Shown piece by piece: positions 45,824-58,908 of a stretch of DNA of 64,000 nt. This DNA is from Gyromitra esculenta (Eukaryota; Ascomycota; Pezizomycetes; Pezizales; Discinaceae). Each line of letters begins with the position of its first letter. Within the stretch, counting starts at the first letter, position 1. The notes under the pieces were generated by a model that did no database searches, had not been told where the DNA came from, and saw nothing but the letters and a program-made list of their open reading frames with translations. Location: the NCBI GenBank assembly GCA_038503075.1, contig JBCAML010000010.1, positions 992,001-1,056,000 on the forward strand, read 5' to 3'. The position numbers were made by a program, and so were the translations under genes.

Positions 45824-47880
45824 CTACCTCCTAAGTTTCTTGTTATATTCTCTTTTGTCTTCTTTGCTACCCCAATACAGCTTGGACGCTTCCTGGTTAA
45901 CTTGAGTGCGGGGATCGTATGGTGGGTTCTCTTCCTCCATAAGATGGATGATGGCATCGATATGATGACGCCCTTCATCGTACCTTCGGGGGAAATAGCA
46001 CGGAATACCGTCGGCTGAATATGTAATTGATTAATATACTTGTGTTGATTCTCAGTGAGATCCAGGAAACCATACTTGTGATCCTGTGATGATAGAAATG
46101 AGTGATAAACTTGGCCCTTGGTTGCTCTTCCGGAAATCTAGGACTGAACGCCAACTCGAAAGTAAACAAACCACCGTCTAAGTTTGTCATCGGCCTTCCA
46201 AAATATGTCTATGCGCTCCCAAAAATACCCACAAAGTTAGTTCCCTATAATCCCACTCGCAAGTTTACTGCTTCTCATGGGAAGATGTGCACCCACAACT
46301 CGCCAAACGAAGGGATTCCCATCCACCAACTCGACGTCTAACGTCACCGAATCCTCCTTCTTATAGTGTTCCACTGTCTGTTCAAACTGTCGTTGCAGGT
46401 TCGCTGCAACACCGCTTTCCTTCCCTTTCAGGATTAACCCTTCAGCTGCCCAATCCGCAGTCTCTTTTTCCAACCGCTCTTTAATAAAATGAAGCCTTCT
46501 CTCCAACTCAGGGTACAGAAACTTCCCCTCCATAGCATTTCCTGAATGTTCGAACGGCATTCTCGTGAATATCTGACCTTCGGTGACTTTCTCACGCTCA
46601 ATAGCAATTGAGGTGACATAAGAGTCATAGTACCAGAGAAACCGACGTTTACATAGATCCTTAAACGGTTCAAACGACGAGGGGGCTTCTGTATCCATCA
46701 TGTTGGAGTCTCCGTCATCATATATATCCTGTTCCATGAGGCTTGGCGTAGGTTGAAGTGTGCCATCTGGGTTGATACCAAGATGATCTTCAAGTCTAGA
46801 GATCACGGAGACGCGAAGCGTTTCGTGGCGAATCTATGTGTTTGGTTGGAAATGAGCACCCTGACCCATGTTATCGAACACAGAAGCTCAGTAACGCTAT
46901 GGGGGTGTACCTTAAGGCAATAAGCCTTCATATTTTCTTTGTCATGGTCTTGGTTTGCATTCTCAAAACCTGGTTCGTTCTCATACGGATTGGAAGACAT
47001 GAGACTCTGTATAGAGATCAGAATCGATTCCAATCCTTGTGCCGAAGACCACTCCTCTCCACGGTCACCCCTCCATGTTCTAAATTGATAGACATAAGTA
47101 ATTTGCCGTAAATCATAGTTTACCAAGTTTCTATTGACTTACCCCAAAATTGATCTAATTGGAAAACAAAGTTAGCTATGAAAAAAAGAAAGGGGGGATT
47201 CTGATCTGAAGACAGGGCAGGCTAGAATATTCGGGATAAACATACAAACACACTTTGCCTGCTGCGTAGATGTTTGGATTGAAGCGGCATCTTCCAGAGT
47301 TGGTTGTTAAAGCAGTGACGGTAGGAGCCTTCGCAGGGTAGTCTATATATGCAGTGAGAACTCAAGATCCACATGTTGAGGGAAGACGTCATCCGGTGGT
47401 TGTAGGGCTGCACGCAAGCGTTGATTACCTCTGCCAAATTTCAATGCAAACTGCCAACGAAAATGAGGTTAGTCCAGGATAATAGAACCAGTATGGTATA
47501 AACTCTAATTGTATATCTAAGGAATAAGGGCATAGATCTAGGCTTCAGGGTAATAGCCTGGAAGAGGCTATATAGGCTAGGATAATGATCACCTCGAAGA
47601 AACCGAATTCATATGGGGTGTCGGGAGGTCCCAAGATTACAGCCTTGACGTTCCGGACATCTGAGTCTCTGCAAGCTACGGCGATGGCTGGGGATGTGGT
47701 ATTAGCGAAATGGCTATTGAATGGTACGCTGGTTAACGGAGAAGCTTACAAAGGTCGTTAGACTTCTTGATCTCACTGAGCTCCTGTAAGGCGGGGTTAA
47801 TGAGGGGTTCAACGAAGTAGTACGATAAGTAGCTCGGGAAAGTAACGGACCCTAGTAAGTCGAATGATAGATTGGTTCAT
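45824..47880 (-). CDS. UBE2Z-like ubiquitin-conjugating enzyme with second UBC-like domain
   Basis: E2 enzyme that would carry ubiquitin or a ubiquitin-like protein as a thioester. Ten exons: 47880-47851, 47783-47750, 47687-47593, 47450-47429, 47342-47246, 47154-47143, 47079-46911, 46833-46297, 46208-46076, 46014-45824; 1320 nt, 439 aa. UBC-1 covers 1-150: [60 protein letters not shown] with catalytic Cys at about 92, then [20 protein letters not shown] and [14 protein letters not shown], all UBE2Z-like. A helical linker follows. A second UBC-like fold runs about 315-435: [60 protein letters not shown]. Exon 6 is only 12 nt. The tiny exons were placed by splice signal plus exact E2 continuity; all phases close. 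Confidence 0.9.
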
Positions 47881-49594
47881 AGCTGCGGAGAGGATACCAG
47901 GTAATATCGAGGGAGTGACCGGAGCAAAGAAGCCAAAAGAGGGACGGACGATCAAGAAGTTTTCACAGGAGAGCAGGAGAAAAGCACGGAGACCTTAGGT
48001 CTGAGCAAGGATGCGGCGCGGACAAAGTAGCACAAATAAGCAGAGAGACGGTAAAAACGAGTTTTAAGGGCTGTGTCCAATACATACAGGTAACTTGGTG
48101 ATGTAGGCAGGTAAGCAGTCAGTGAGCCAGCAATTGTACGAAATAGAAGCACGACCACACAGGAATGTTATTCACCCTGCAGCTATCTTCCGTTCTTGGC
48201 AGATGACAAAGCGATGGTACCTTCCCCAATAGCGTTAGGCCAGGGACCCCTCACCCGCAATCCATCAGTCTGGAGGTCTTCTCCTCCAAACAATCTCATA
48301 AAGCGACTATGCGGTGAGCACTCGCCGACTCACACCGCCTATCTCACTACCACCCTCAAACGCCTACTACGAGTAACCTAAGCAGTCGATCTATATATTT
48401 ATTTTTACACGCCCACCGAATAAGCAAGAGATCAAACACCAGCGTCCCCCCGGAACCACCAGCTATTAGGCAAATTTTTTTCAGTCCTATCATCCATCCT
48501 ATTCCTGTGGCCCAAATGCATGCTTCTAGGCCTCTGTTTACAATATCGTAATACAAGCGTCGCGATGCGTTTATTCTGTGGACAAGGCTACCACTGCCTA
48601 GCTAGTAACCTCGAAACAGGCAGGATTTGGCATGTACATGTATCTAGAAAATCACAGGCATATGTACTGTATTATACTGTTTGTGCAAAAAAGGGCAGCT
48701 TCTCTTCGTGTCTCGATTTTTTTGGTTGTCGCGTGCTGGGCGCGTGAGGTACCTGCGGCTGGTGCTGGTGCTGGTGCTGTTCCGGTTGCAATTGCATTCT
48801 GTCGGAAGCCTGTCCTCGCCCGCTGTCGATTATTTCTCTGCTCTACACTTCCCATCCAGTCGTGGAATTTGTTAGCTTCACTTTTTAGTCTCACCTTCTC
48901 CACACAACGCAGCCGTGCCCTGGTTGTCTGTCTGGTTGTCCTCAGACAATCCAACCTCTCCCGCAGCCCCAAAATAGCCACTCCTCCACCTCCACAGTCC
49001 CTTCTCCATCGCTGGTGCCTCTGTTGCTACTGCACACCCATCTCCACTGCCCTGGGTAGATACTTCGTCCCGCCCAAAGAATAGTTACTTGGTCTTCTGA
49101 ACGCGGACAGACGAACTGACTGCTCATTCAGCATTGCCTCCCCACTCCTCTCACGTACATACTTACACGATCTTCCCCCGCTCTTTTGGGTGTGTGTGTG
49201 CATGGGCCACTGTCGCCGAGGGCTTGTTACCGGCTCCCTTGCTCTTCTCATATCCACCCCTTTCCTCCTCGACGACGAATCTATTCCGTGTCGTCAAAAT
49301 AGCAACGTTTGAACTTCGTACTTTAAGCTCCCAACCACTCGGCATTCGTAACACCTCCGTTCTGTTATTAATACTGTCGGTCGCCAAACAAAAGTAATTA
49401 CAGCCGAAGCTTCACGCTCAGCTGCTTCCATCCTTTTATTTAACTTTTATTTCGACAGTTTTTTTTTTTGGTGGTGAAGCCTTTTACTTTAGTCAAGTCG
49501 TTCAACAACCAAGCAACTAGACAATCACCCTATTAAATACCTTGAAATTGCGTCGATATTTACGAGTCAACAACTTCTTGGTCTCTAAGGTCAC
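47881..49594. promoter_or_regulatory. divergent promoter region E2 / LRG1-like
   Basis: 1.7 kb between two divergent starts. Open frames around 48632-49084 and 49134-49397 run through pyrimidine-rich DNA that looks like the long leader of the LRG1-like gene. No sites assigned. Confidence 0.5.
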
Positions 49595-52500
49595 ATGTCT
49601 GCACCACCAGACGGGCCTGGGCGTCCTGCAGTTGATTCACGGCAAACCCTTCCACAACTCACAACAACACTACCAAGTCCTTCGACCTCCCAACAACCAC
49701 GGAACAGACAGCTTGATGATCGTTCCCCTGTATCGCCACCTGGAGCTGGACCTGGAGGAGGGGGTATTGTTAGTGGAACAACGCATGGAAACTCGCCCAA
49801 ATCTACTCGAACTTGTGCAAAGTGTCAAGGTCCTTTAACGGGTCAATTTGTGCGCGCTTTAGGCGGAACATATCATTTAGATTGTTTCAAATGCAGGGTA
49901 AACGCAGTTCCGTCCTATAAGAACTCGTGCCTAGAGTTTGCTGACATTGGTTCAATTTAGGACTGTGGCGTAATAGTGGCCTCCAAGTTTTTTCCCGTGG
50001 ACGAGGATGAAGGGGAAGGCCAATATCCACTTTGCGAGACCGATTATTTTCGCCGTTTAGATCTTCTGTGTCATGAATGTGGTGGAGCTCTCCGTGGATC
50101 ATACATCACCGCTTTAGAACGGAAATATCACATAGAACATTTTACATGTTGCGTATGTCCAACAGTGTTTGGGCCCCAGGACTCTTATTATGAGCATGAT
50201 GGTAAAGTTTATTGTCACTATCATTATTCTACACAGTTTGCAGCAAGATGCAACGGATGTCAGACAGCAATTTTGAAGCAATTTGTGGAAATATTCAGGA
50301 ATGGGCAGAATCAACACTGGCATCCGGAATGTTATATGATACACAAGGTCGGTCCCTTAGAGTTACACACGGAGAATCCGGGGGGTTTATTTATAAATAT
50401 TTTCCTGTGTATTTTTACCACTAAGTGCTCGTTTGAACACTTTCGCGAAATATTCTCTAGCAAGTCATGAGAGCGGATACTGATGTGTCTCGGGCGCTTT
50501 TTAGTTTTGGAATGTTCGGCTTGCGCCTCAGGACACTGGGGAACCGAAATCGCCGTCTGTAGAAGATCCTTCGACTCAGAGACGGTCGATGGTCCGAGAC
50601 GCCGAGGAGAAAATGGAAGACAGGGTCTACAGGATTTGGAGTGTGTTATCGTCATTCGAAGAATCTTCCGCTGCATGCATTAGCGACATGCTTTTGCATG
50701 TCTCCAACGGAGCGTATGTAGATGGAGTTTTTGTGGCAGAAAAATTCATTTGGCACGTCGAAATATTGTTTGGTTCTGCAGACAATTTGGATGCACAGTT
50801 CAATGGCATGTCCGTAAAGGGTATGTTCTATTGATTTTTGTGATATATGTAGTTTGACTGTTCATGCAACAACTACTGCATAGCATGCCTATTTTTGTGG
50901 TTAAATACGTCATACAGCTGACAGTTTATTTTAATTTCATCTAGGACTATCTTACTCCCGAGAAGCAAAGTTACTTTGCAAAAAGATTGTTGCATTCTTT
51001 AGCCTTCTCTCAAAAACCCAGGAAACAGGTGTAAGGAAGCTTGGTGTTACACAAGAGCTTCTTTCGCTCGTTACAGGTCTTGCACACTATTTGAAGCTAC
51101 TGATCCGAATTACCTTACAAGGCTCCTTAAGATTGGTACCAAGCTCCCGCTTCCCAATGCACCACCCGAAAGCCTGTCTAGCGGAAAGCCATCTAACCAC
51201 GCATCGGTATGTAGGAACGGGAACACAACAACGTTGATGCTTTAAGGTTATTTCTTGAAGAGTTATCTGACCTAGAATCGACCAAAGAACCTAAACAATC
51301 GCTCGAGTCTACACAAGGATTGTCGGAAAATCTGGCAGATCAGCACTCGGATCTCTGCGCTTTTTGTCGCACTACTATTGAAGAAGAATGTGCAAAATTC
51401 GGCGATAAGAGGTGGCACATGAGTTGTTTAACATGCTCAAATTGCAACAGGGAGCTGAAGGGCTATCTAGAAGATGCTATGTGGCTTGAGACCGACCAGC
51501 GTGTTCTTTGCACAAACTGCGCACCTCAAGCGTCGGACGTACATGGTCCATTTGAGCGTGTAACACGGTTAAAGCAATACGTATATCTTCTACGGGTAGC
51601 GCTTGCCCGATTGTTGTTGAGACTAAGGGAAGGAGGAACTCTCCCACACACCTCAGGTAAGAAGTGTTCACTGGTTGGGCTAAGGGATATCTCTAAAGAA
51701 TTGCGAAATATTAGATGACCCCAATCTTCGGAGTTACGACTCCAGCGAAGGTCATAAGCTCGGCATTGAACCCCCGCTGCTTCGATCAGATACCCGGTCG
51801 AAGTCGTATAGCGGAGAAAGTGGGGAACGTGGTCAACAGAATAATGAAGCTTATACAAATACAATAAATGATATCCGTAGGTTACGATCAACGCGTCTTG
51901 ATCGACAGTTGGGAAGCTCTGCGAGGAAGGCCCGGCAATCCCGGATCATCGAAGGACCAGAGGCAGATAGTGTACGACCCGGATCTTCGGATGGACATCA
52001 CGTTGACAGGCGCCGTGATACAGGACAATTCAGGATAGTCGAAGATAAGGATTATAATGGAGAACAACAGGAGGGTCGTACCTTTGGGAACGACAAAGTA
52101 CTTACCCTTGACGACATACCGCGAATTGTCGCGGCTGAACAGGCACGAGAGCAACGGCCAAACGCGTTCAAGCACCACCGGCCCAATCCCAACGGAGAAG
52201 GGGATGGACCAGGCCAGCCAAAACTTGTTAATGGGCACCAAAGAGACCTCTCGGTTGACAAACTGCGAGATATGGGAAGCCAACAAGAGCCTGCACCACC
52301 GCCAGCACGAGCAAAGAGGTACTTCTCAGAGCTATCCGCCATTGACTACTTTATCGTGCGGCATATCGCGGTGCTTTCAATGGAACCGTTAGTAGAGGGC
52401 CACTTTAACCTGGAGGAATTACTGGGATTAATCGAAACCAACAAGAAGACATTTTGGGGGAAATTCGGGAAGGCATTCCAGCCGGCCGACAAGAAAAAAG

Positions 52501-53986
52501 GGGCCAAGAAGAAAGGTGTTTTTGCCGCCGCCGTCAGGAACATCATGTCAAACAAGAAGCTTACAAAAACAATAGGTGTTTTTGGCGTAGCGCTAGACGT
52601 TCTGGTGGAAAGGGACGGCGCCGAATCGAGCATGGGTGTAGGTCCTGGCACTCTGCGAATACCTGCGATACTTGATGATGCTGTAGTAGCTATGCGTCAA
52701 ATGGGTGAGTTTTTATCACCCCTACTCGGAACCGATTTCATCCGATATTTTGAGTATTTTGGTCATTAGTTACTAATTATCGTAGATATGTCTGTTGAGG
52801 GTGTTTTCCGAAAAAATGGCAATATCCGACGATTAAAAGACCTTGCTGAAGCAATCGATCGAGGCGAGGCTCAGGTAGAGATGAGCGGCGAGGGTCCTGT
52901 CCAGATAGCAGCACTTTTAAAAAAGTTTTTACGGGAGTTACCGGATCCATTACTGACATTCAAGCTTCATCGTTTATTTGTGACTTCCCAAAGTAAGCAT
53001 CAATTCGTGGCAGATCTTATTCCCTAAGCTTACAGGTGATGGTATAGAAATAATGGACGAGGAGAAGAAGCGAAGGATTCTTCATCTCACATGTTGTTTG
53101 CTGCCAAAAAGTCATAGAGATACGATGGAAATTCTATTTTCGTTTCTCAACTGGGCCGCATCATTCTCACATATCGACGAAGAATCAGGAAGCAAGATGG
53201 ATGTTCACAATTTATCAACTGTTATTACGCCAAACATTCTTTACTCACAGAAGAAAGAAGCTGGCATGGATGATAGTTTCCTTGCAATTGAGGCAATCCA
53301 CACGCTGATAGCATGCAATGAGACCATGTGTGAGGTGAGATAGCTATTCTTAAGTGCATGCAGGTAGCACGCATGCTAACATCACCTAAAAATAGGTTCC
53401 TGAGGATCTATTGTCGATACTGAACGACTCCAATCTTTTCGCAAACGGTGCAGATGTCACAACAAAGGACATCCTTAAGCGATATGGAGATCTCATCAAC
53501 AGACCTGCACCTGGTAGAACTCCTCAGACCACCAGTTCGCCACCGCGATCCAAGGAAGGTCGAGCTCCAACAACCCCTGTCTTCCATCGTGTGGATACCG
53601 ACCCGTCTCAAAATGTTGCTATGCAAAAGGAATCCTCGGTTAGGCATGTTGGAATACCTCAATCTGGTCAACCCGGCCAGCCTGGGCAGCCTCAGTTTCC
53701 GATGAATGCCCAAAATCCCAGTAGTAATCCTAATCAATATCAAAGAGGGCACGGCCGTGGAAACTCGGGGTCGAGCCAAGAGGGAGACAGCGGCCAGGGT
53801 ACTGTCCAAAACGGCCATGGCGGCCAAAATGGTCCCAACGGCCCGAATCACCAGGGCGTTCTCCACCACCCACATAACGGTCAGAATGATCCAAGACCGC
53901 CGCAATGGGGTCGACAGAATAATCAAGGGCAGAACCATCAAGGCCGTCAACAGCAGGGTACCATGGGCGTCACCGGCTTAATCTAG
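49595..53986 (+). CDS. LRG1: LIM-domain Rho GTPase-activating protein (Lrg1-like)
   Basis: GAP that switches off Rho1-type GTPases controlling cell-wall synthesis and polarity. Nine exons: 49595-49897, 49961-50347, 50505-50820, 50945-51135, 51215-51656, 51715-52704, 52786-52992, 53036-53334, 53396-53986; 3726 nt, 1241 aa. LIM1 about 73-135 (CAKCQGPLTGQF, HLDCFKCRDCG), LIM2 about 137-195 (CHECGGALRG, FTCCVC, YCHYHY), then a half-LIM (CNGCQTAILKQF...HWHPEC). A helical region (IWSVLSSFEESSAACISDML, LLSLVTGLAHYLKLLIRITL) precedes another LIM at about 447-500 (CAFCRTTIEEECAKFGDKRW). RhoGAP is about 862-1045, with the arginine finger in SVEGVFRKNGNIRRLKDL and LLKKFLRELPDPLLTFK, then MDVHNLSTVITPNIL. 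The tail is Gly/Gln/His-rich. Domain order matches yeast Lrg1 (LIM-LIM, LIM, RhoGAP). Confidence 0.93.
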
Positions 53987-56385
53987 GCATCCAAGTTTGG
54001 AGGAAAAATAGGAATGGATATTGGGAAAGGGATAAAAAAGTATTTTATTTTCAGAGCATTATTGTTCGAACTTCGTTTAATGGGCTCCCTATTTTAATTC
54101 ATTGATAACCAACCTTTTATCTTCATGCGTGGCTTTGGATATTTTGGCCGGTTTTTTTTTTAACTACACTTCATGTTTACTTACACAAGCAAGTTTTGTG
54201 ACATTGATCCATCCAGCGAGACAGGTCTATCAACTGTTCTCTGCCATTTTCGTTTCTTTCTTTCTCGTTTTCTTTCTTTTCCTTTTCCTTTTTGGCATCT
54301 GGGATTGGAGTATGGTATGCGATACTTGGATATTCGGGGAGTGGGGCTTGGTGGATATGTTGGTGTTAATTTTTTCTTTTTTTTATTATTTCAACTTCTT
54401 CGTGTCTTTTTACCCCCTTCTTTCCCGAACGTTATTATACCTTGAGCTTTTTTCATATTTCCCGATCCGTTTTTCTTCCATTAAAGCGTCACAAAGTTTC
54501 CTCTTAATTTCGACTGAGTTGTGTTTCCGGGCTGAGGTCACACTTCGCAGTTTGAGTATCGGACAAGGGTTATCACGAAGGAGGGGTAGAGGGCGGGGAG
54601 AGGGGCAGCTCATGAAGGAGAAGATATTTAAGAATGGGCCAAAAAGTTGGGAGCAGATCATTGCAGGTGTATACTGAGTTACGAATACTGCTCTATTTAC
54701 ACTGTCAATCATCTCGTCGGCATATGTAATTTACTTTCTTTTCCTTTATTACTTTTTCTTTTCGTCCGCCTTAGCCTTTTCTTGGTGGAAATCTTTATCT
54801 TCTTTTCTTATCCCTTCTGTATTTGAATCCCCGGCGCCACATTTTTATTTCTTTTTTGTCGCTGGATGGAATGTGGAGGGGAGGGGTGCTTTAGGTATAT
54901 CCTTACTATTTTGCGGTGCGTGCTCGCCTCATCTGCACGATGAGTTGTAACTAGCAAAAAGTGTGCGCGCGTGAGTGTCTTTGTGCATAATAATAACTGC
55001 CCTGGAGTATGAATTTTTGCTTGTGAAGGGGGGGAGGTCTTGCTACCCTTATCTTAGCTTAGAAAGCGTAATGTTACATCTCGAATGCAAAGCGTTTCGC
55101 ATTAATCAACTGTGGGGGCTATAGCAATAGATGGACCAATCACAGTAGCTTATAGAGGTAGTGGGTGTTGTGACGGCGTTTATTCTGAGGATTCTGGAAG
55201 GCAGGAAAACCCTAACCCTATATTTGATGATATTTCTGTGACAGCATGATCGCCATAAATTGGAAGTGTCGATTTAGGCACCAGTTGATATTTTTTCAGT
55301 CTGCTTCGAATGAGAAGAACATCGACTTTGCAAGGCTCAGGGTGTTGATTATCTTGCTTATGACGTGCAGCTTTGCACTTTTGATCTAATTTAAGGAGCA
55401 GAACTTAAAATCAGATGCAGGCTGCGGACCCTGCCCGCCTCGCCTCCGTTCCTGCCCGCCCGCCGCTTCGGCTATAGAGAACGGCTGTGCCCGTTAGCTC
55501 GGCTACTCTAGTCCATTCTTACTTGTCTGGTCTTGTCTGTCTCTTCATTTTCCCTAGTGGTCCGTAAAAACTGTTAGGCAGTTTCCTCGAGGGTTCTGGT
55601 GTTTCGGTGTTTCGGGTGGCTGGCAAAGCTCGAGGAGCCGTCCAAGATCTGGGGCTCGTTCATAACACGCATCCTCGGGGTTCCGAACCCTTGTAGAAGG
55701 GCGTCACCTGGCAGCTACACGGCGCGGATAAACATTCTTGGAATGTCATATCATTAGGCCGCCTAGTTTCCATTTCGCCTGGCGTTCTACCGTTTTTGTA
55801 GCTACATGTATTATTCATTTTTTCCCCAAGGCTCTGAAGAGGGGGAAAGGACATGTAACATTAACGCATTCTAAAAGCAGCAAGCTCGTCAACATTATGG
55901 ATACATTAAAAATACAAGTGAGGGGGGCGCAAAACATCCAATACAAAAGAAATGCTTGCAAGGTTCAGCTGCGGGGTTTAATGGGCATGATGTATCAGGC
56001 ATGTCACGCCGTCAGCGTTCTGGGACTTGGGTTACCCGGTTGGCGATCCTCGTTGGTGGAGGAAGTGGAGTAGAAATCTTGGACGATGGACCCATGAGAA
56101 AAAACCTCTCACACACTTCAGATCTCAGGCCAAGCCGCCACTCTACACTGCACGTTCTCGTCACCCCACCCCCAAACCAATCCCCTCATCGCCACCCTTT
56201 TCTTCCTTCCTCTCTATCAAACTCGTTCCGCTTTCCTGTTCCTTCTCCCTCCCTCCCTCTCAACTCGCTTGTTTGCGAATCGAAACGAATCCGTTCCGTT
56301 TCAACATCCCCTGACGGCGACCCTCAAAGTTCGCCAAACACTGTTGCTGGGAGAAGAATCTTCACTCTCTTCACCCCTTCACACC
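53987..56385. other. intergenic between tandem genes LRG1-like and FZO1
   Basis: 2.4 kb. The first part, about 54000-54850, is T-rich on the sense strand and fits a long 3' untranslated region; the 191-codon open frame at 54102-54677 is an effect of that skew. A telomere-like box lies at 55208-55219. A short GC-rich stretch lies near 55427-55490. The last 300 bp are pyrimidine-rich leader for FZO1. Confidence 0.5.
55208..55219. repeat. telomere-like box (AAACCCTAACCC)
   Basis: Third CCCTAACCCT box of the window, in the region between LRG1-like and FZO1. Confidence 0.5.
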
Positions 56386-58908
56386 ATGTCTCAGTACGCC
56401 CAGACCCCGAGTCAGCAGCACTCCGCAAATAGCGATTCTGGCTATGGCGGATCCGTGGAGGACGGGGAACACGAGTTCCCCGTGACTCTATTGAACCCAG
56501 GACAAGCCAGTATGCCTACCTATTTTTGTGACTGTTTTTTTCGGTGTGGTGCCGGGCGCGATCGTGGTGGTTACATCGGTACTAACGTATATCGCAGCAG
56601 ATCCAGATAGAAGACAGTGGGCAAGCCATGTCCATCAACTTTATTTGTACGATTTCCCTCGTTAGCTCTTCACCTTATGCCTTCACTAATTAAATTGTTT
56701 CAGTAACCGCAATCGTGTCGCTCTTGGACGATGGATCAACCGAACTGTGGAGACCTTGAAGGTGTGTGTTGATTTATCGGGAATAGACTGGTTATATGGA
56801 AGCTAATATCTGTTATCTAGGGTTTCCAAAGCATGAACGCCAAATGGCCCGCTCATTACCCAGCGGTTCAACGTGTAGATTCAACGCCTACTGATCCTGA
56901 TGCACCGGAACAACCTCGCCTCGTCACCCCACAAATCGCTCAGGAATTCAATGTACTCAAGCTCGACCTGAAACTTGGTGCTCTTTCGCCATCTGAACTT
57001 GTTCATTCTTTAGAGAAGTCTTCTATCGCTTCATTGCTCGATGGCAAGATTGGACAGTCCGTCAAACACTTGATGCTCCTCCGGGACCGTATCGAGGATA
57101 CCTCCTCCAAGGTTTTGGTCACTGGTGATCTCAACGCTGGAAAATCTACTTTCTGTAACGCTCTTCTTCGCAAGAAGGTTCTTCCAGAAGATCAGCAACC
57201 TTGCACGAGCATTTTCTGTGAAGTACTTGATGCACGTGAGAATTCATCTATCGAGGAAGTCCATGCTATTCCTCTGAATGGTGCCAGCTACAATCGTCAC
57301 GATGACAGCACCTATGACGCATACACCCTCGACCAGTTGGAGGAGATCGTTGTAGAGAACGACAAGTACTCCCAGGTAAAGATCTACGTTGAGGATGTCC
57401 GGGCAATCGATGAATCTCTTCTTCGCAACGGTGTTGTTGATATTGCCATTATCGACGCCCCAGGTCTCAACCTTGACTCCATCAAGACCACCGCCGTTTT
57501 CGCAAGACAGGAGGAGATTGATGTCGTTGTCTTCGTTGTCAGCGCTGAGAACCACTTCACCTTGTCGGCAAAAGAGTTTATCCAAGCAGCAGCTAATGAA
57601 AAGGCATACATTTTCATCGTTGTCAACCGATTCGACAATATCAGAGATAAGGCCAGGTGCCAGAGACTTATCCTAGAACAAGTAGCCCATCTGTCGCCGA
57701 GGACTCACCAAGATGCTGAGGAGTTGGTCCACTTTGTGTCGTCGAACGCCGTGATTGAAGGGAAGGATGGTGCTAAGTTGAAGGAATTCGACAACCTGGA
57801 GCAGAGCTTGAGAAGGTTTGTTTTGGAGAAGAGAGCAAGAAGCAAGTTGGCGCCAGCCAAGACTTACCTGTTGAATGTCCTTGGGGATTTGGAGACTTTG
57901 GCCGAGGTCAACAAGAATGCTACTCTAGCGGAGCTTGAGAAACTCCGAGGTGAACTCTCTGAGATTGTCCCAGAGTTCCAGAAATCCGTTCAGGCACGCA
58001 CTCAAGTTTCGGACAATGTTGAGCAGACGATGGACGATACATGCAACACTGTCTACAAATTCTCTCGCAAGAACATTTCCAACACAATTGCTCACATCGA
58101 CGACAAGGCTATTGTAGAGTATGACGGTGTTCTCTCTGCGTTTGCTTATGCCGAGAAGACCAAGCAGGCTATGCTACAGAAGATCCAAAACTCGGTTACT
58201 ATTTGCGAGGAATACGCTCGAAACCAGACTGTCGAGGGTATCACATCTATCAAGGCTCTAGGTATCATGCACCTTGGTGATGAATATGTCGAGAAGGCTT
58301 TCCGCAAAGAGTTGATGTTCTCTCGCAAGAAGCACCAACTGAGCAAGACCATCAAGACCGAAATCAATTTCTTTGACTTTTTCGACTTCGATAAACAGGA
58401 GAAGGTTGCTGGGATGAGTATGGGTTTAACCGTTGCTACAGTTGCTGGAGGCCAGCTCTTCGGCGTGAGCAGTTGGATCGATGGCCTCTGGAAGGCAACT
58501 TCAATGCTCGGACCTCGCACCACCCGCAAGCTCATTGTGCCCGCCCTTCTCGTCGCTGGTGCTGCTGGTGCCTGGTTCCTCATCACTGATATACCGAATG
58601 CAGTTCCCCGAAAGCTTGCTAAAAAGATCCGTAAAGAACTTGAGGCTATGGACTACGTCCACAGCAACTCGGAGCGCATCACGAAGGAGACCAGGAAGGT
58701 TCTTGGATTCCCGGCTGAGGAGCTTCGTGGTGCCTTCCAGAGAAGCATCGAAAAACAGGGTAGGACCATGGAGGAGAAGAGGAAAGTGGAGAAAGAGAGT
58801 GAGGTTGCTGTCAAGTATTTCGGAAACCTTCTGAGGGAGGCTAGTGAGCACAAGACCGGTGTGATGAAGCTGGATCTCGAGGGACCGCCGTCGGGTGCTA
58901 CCGCTTAG
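56386..58908 (+). CDS. FZO1: mitofusin, mitochondrial outer-membrane fusion GTPase
   Basis: Dynamin-family GTPase that tethers and fuses mitochondrial outer membranes. Four exons: 56386-56509, 56598-56646, 56704-56761, 56821-58908; 2319 nt, 772 aa, a little shorter than yeast Fzo1 (855). G domain: P-loop GDLNAGKST, switch threonine in DQQPCTSIFCEV, DAPG (G3) in IIDAPGLNLD, and NRFD (G4). Heptad region follows (ATLAELEKLRGELSEIV). Two close hydrophobic segments at roughly 585-640 (MSMGLTVATVAGGQLFGVSS and IVPALLVAGAAGAWFLI) would form the U-shaped outer-membrane anchor, so that both ends face the cytosol. A C-terminal coiled coil lies after it. Exon 2 has two possible acceptors 3 bp apart (CAG-CAG, at 56598 or 56601), giving T-D or N at the join. 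Start is supported by the short Ser/Gly-rich N-terminus seen in relatives. Confidence 0.96.

Noticed and set aside
48632..49397. Open frames upstream of LRG1 with hydrophobic stretches
   Set aside because: Located in a pyrimidine-rich leader region; several overlapping frames, none convincing.
54102..54677. 191-codon open frame with apparent membrane segments
   Set aside because: The hydrophobicity comes from T-rich DNA downstream of LRG1; no start context, domain or splice partner.
55420..55700. GC-rich stretch considered as a tRNA or other RNA gene
   Set aside because: No cloverleaf with A and B boxes could be formed by eye; left unassigned.
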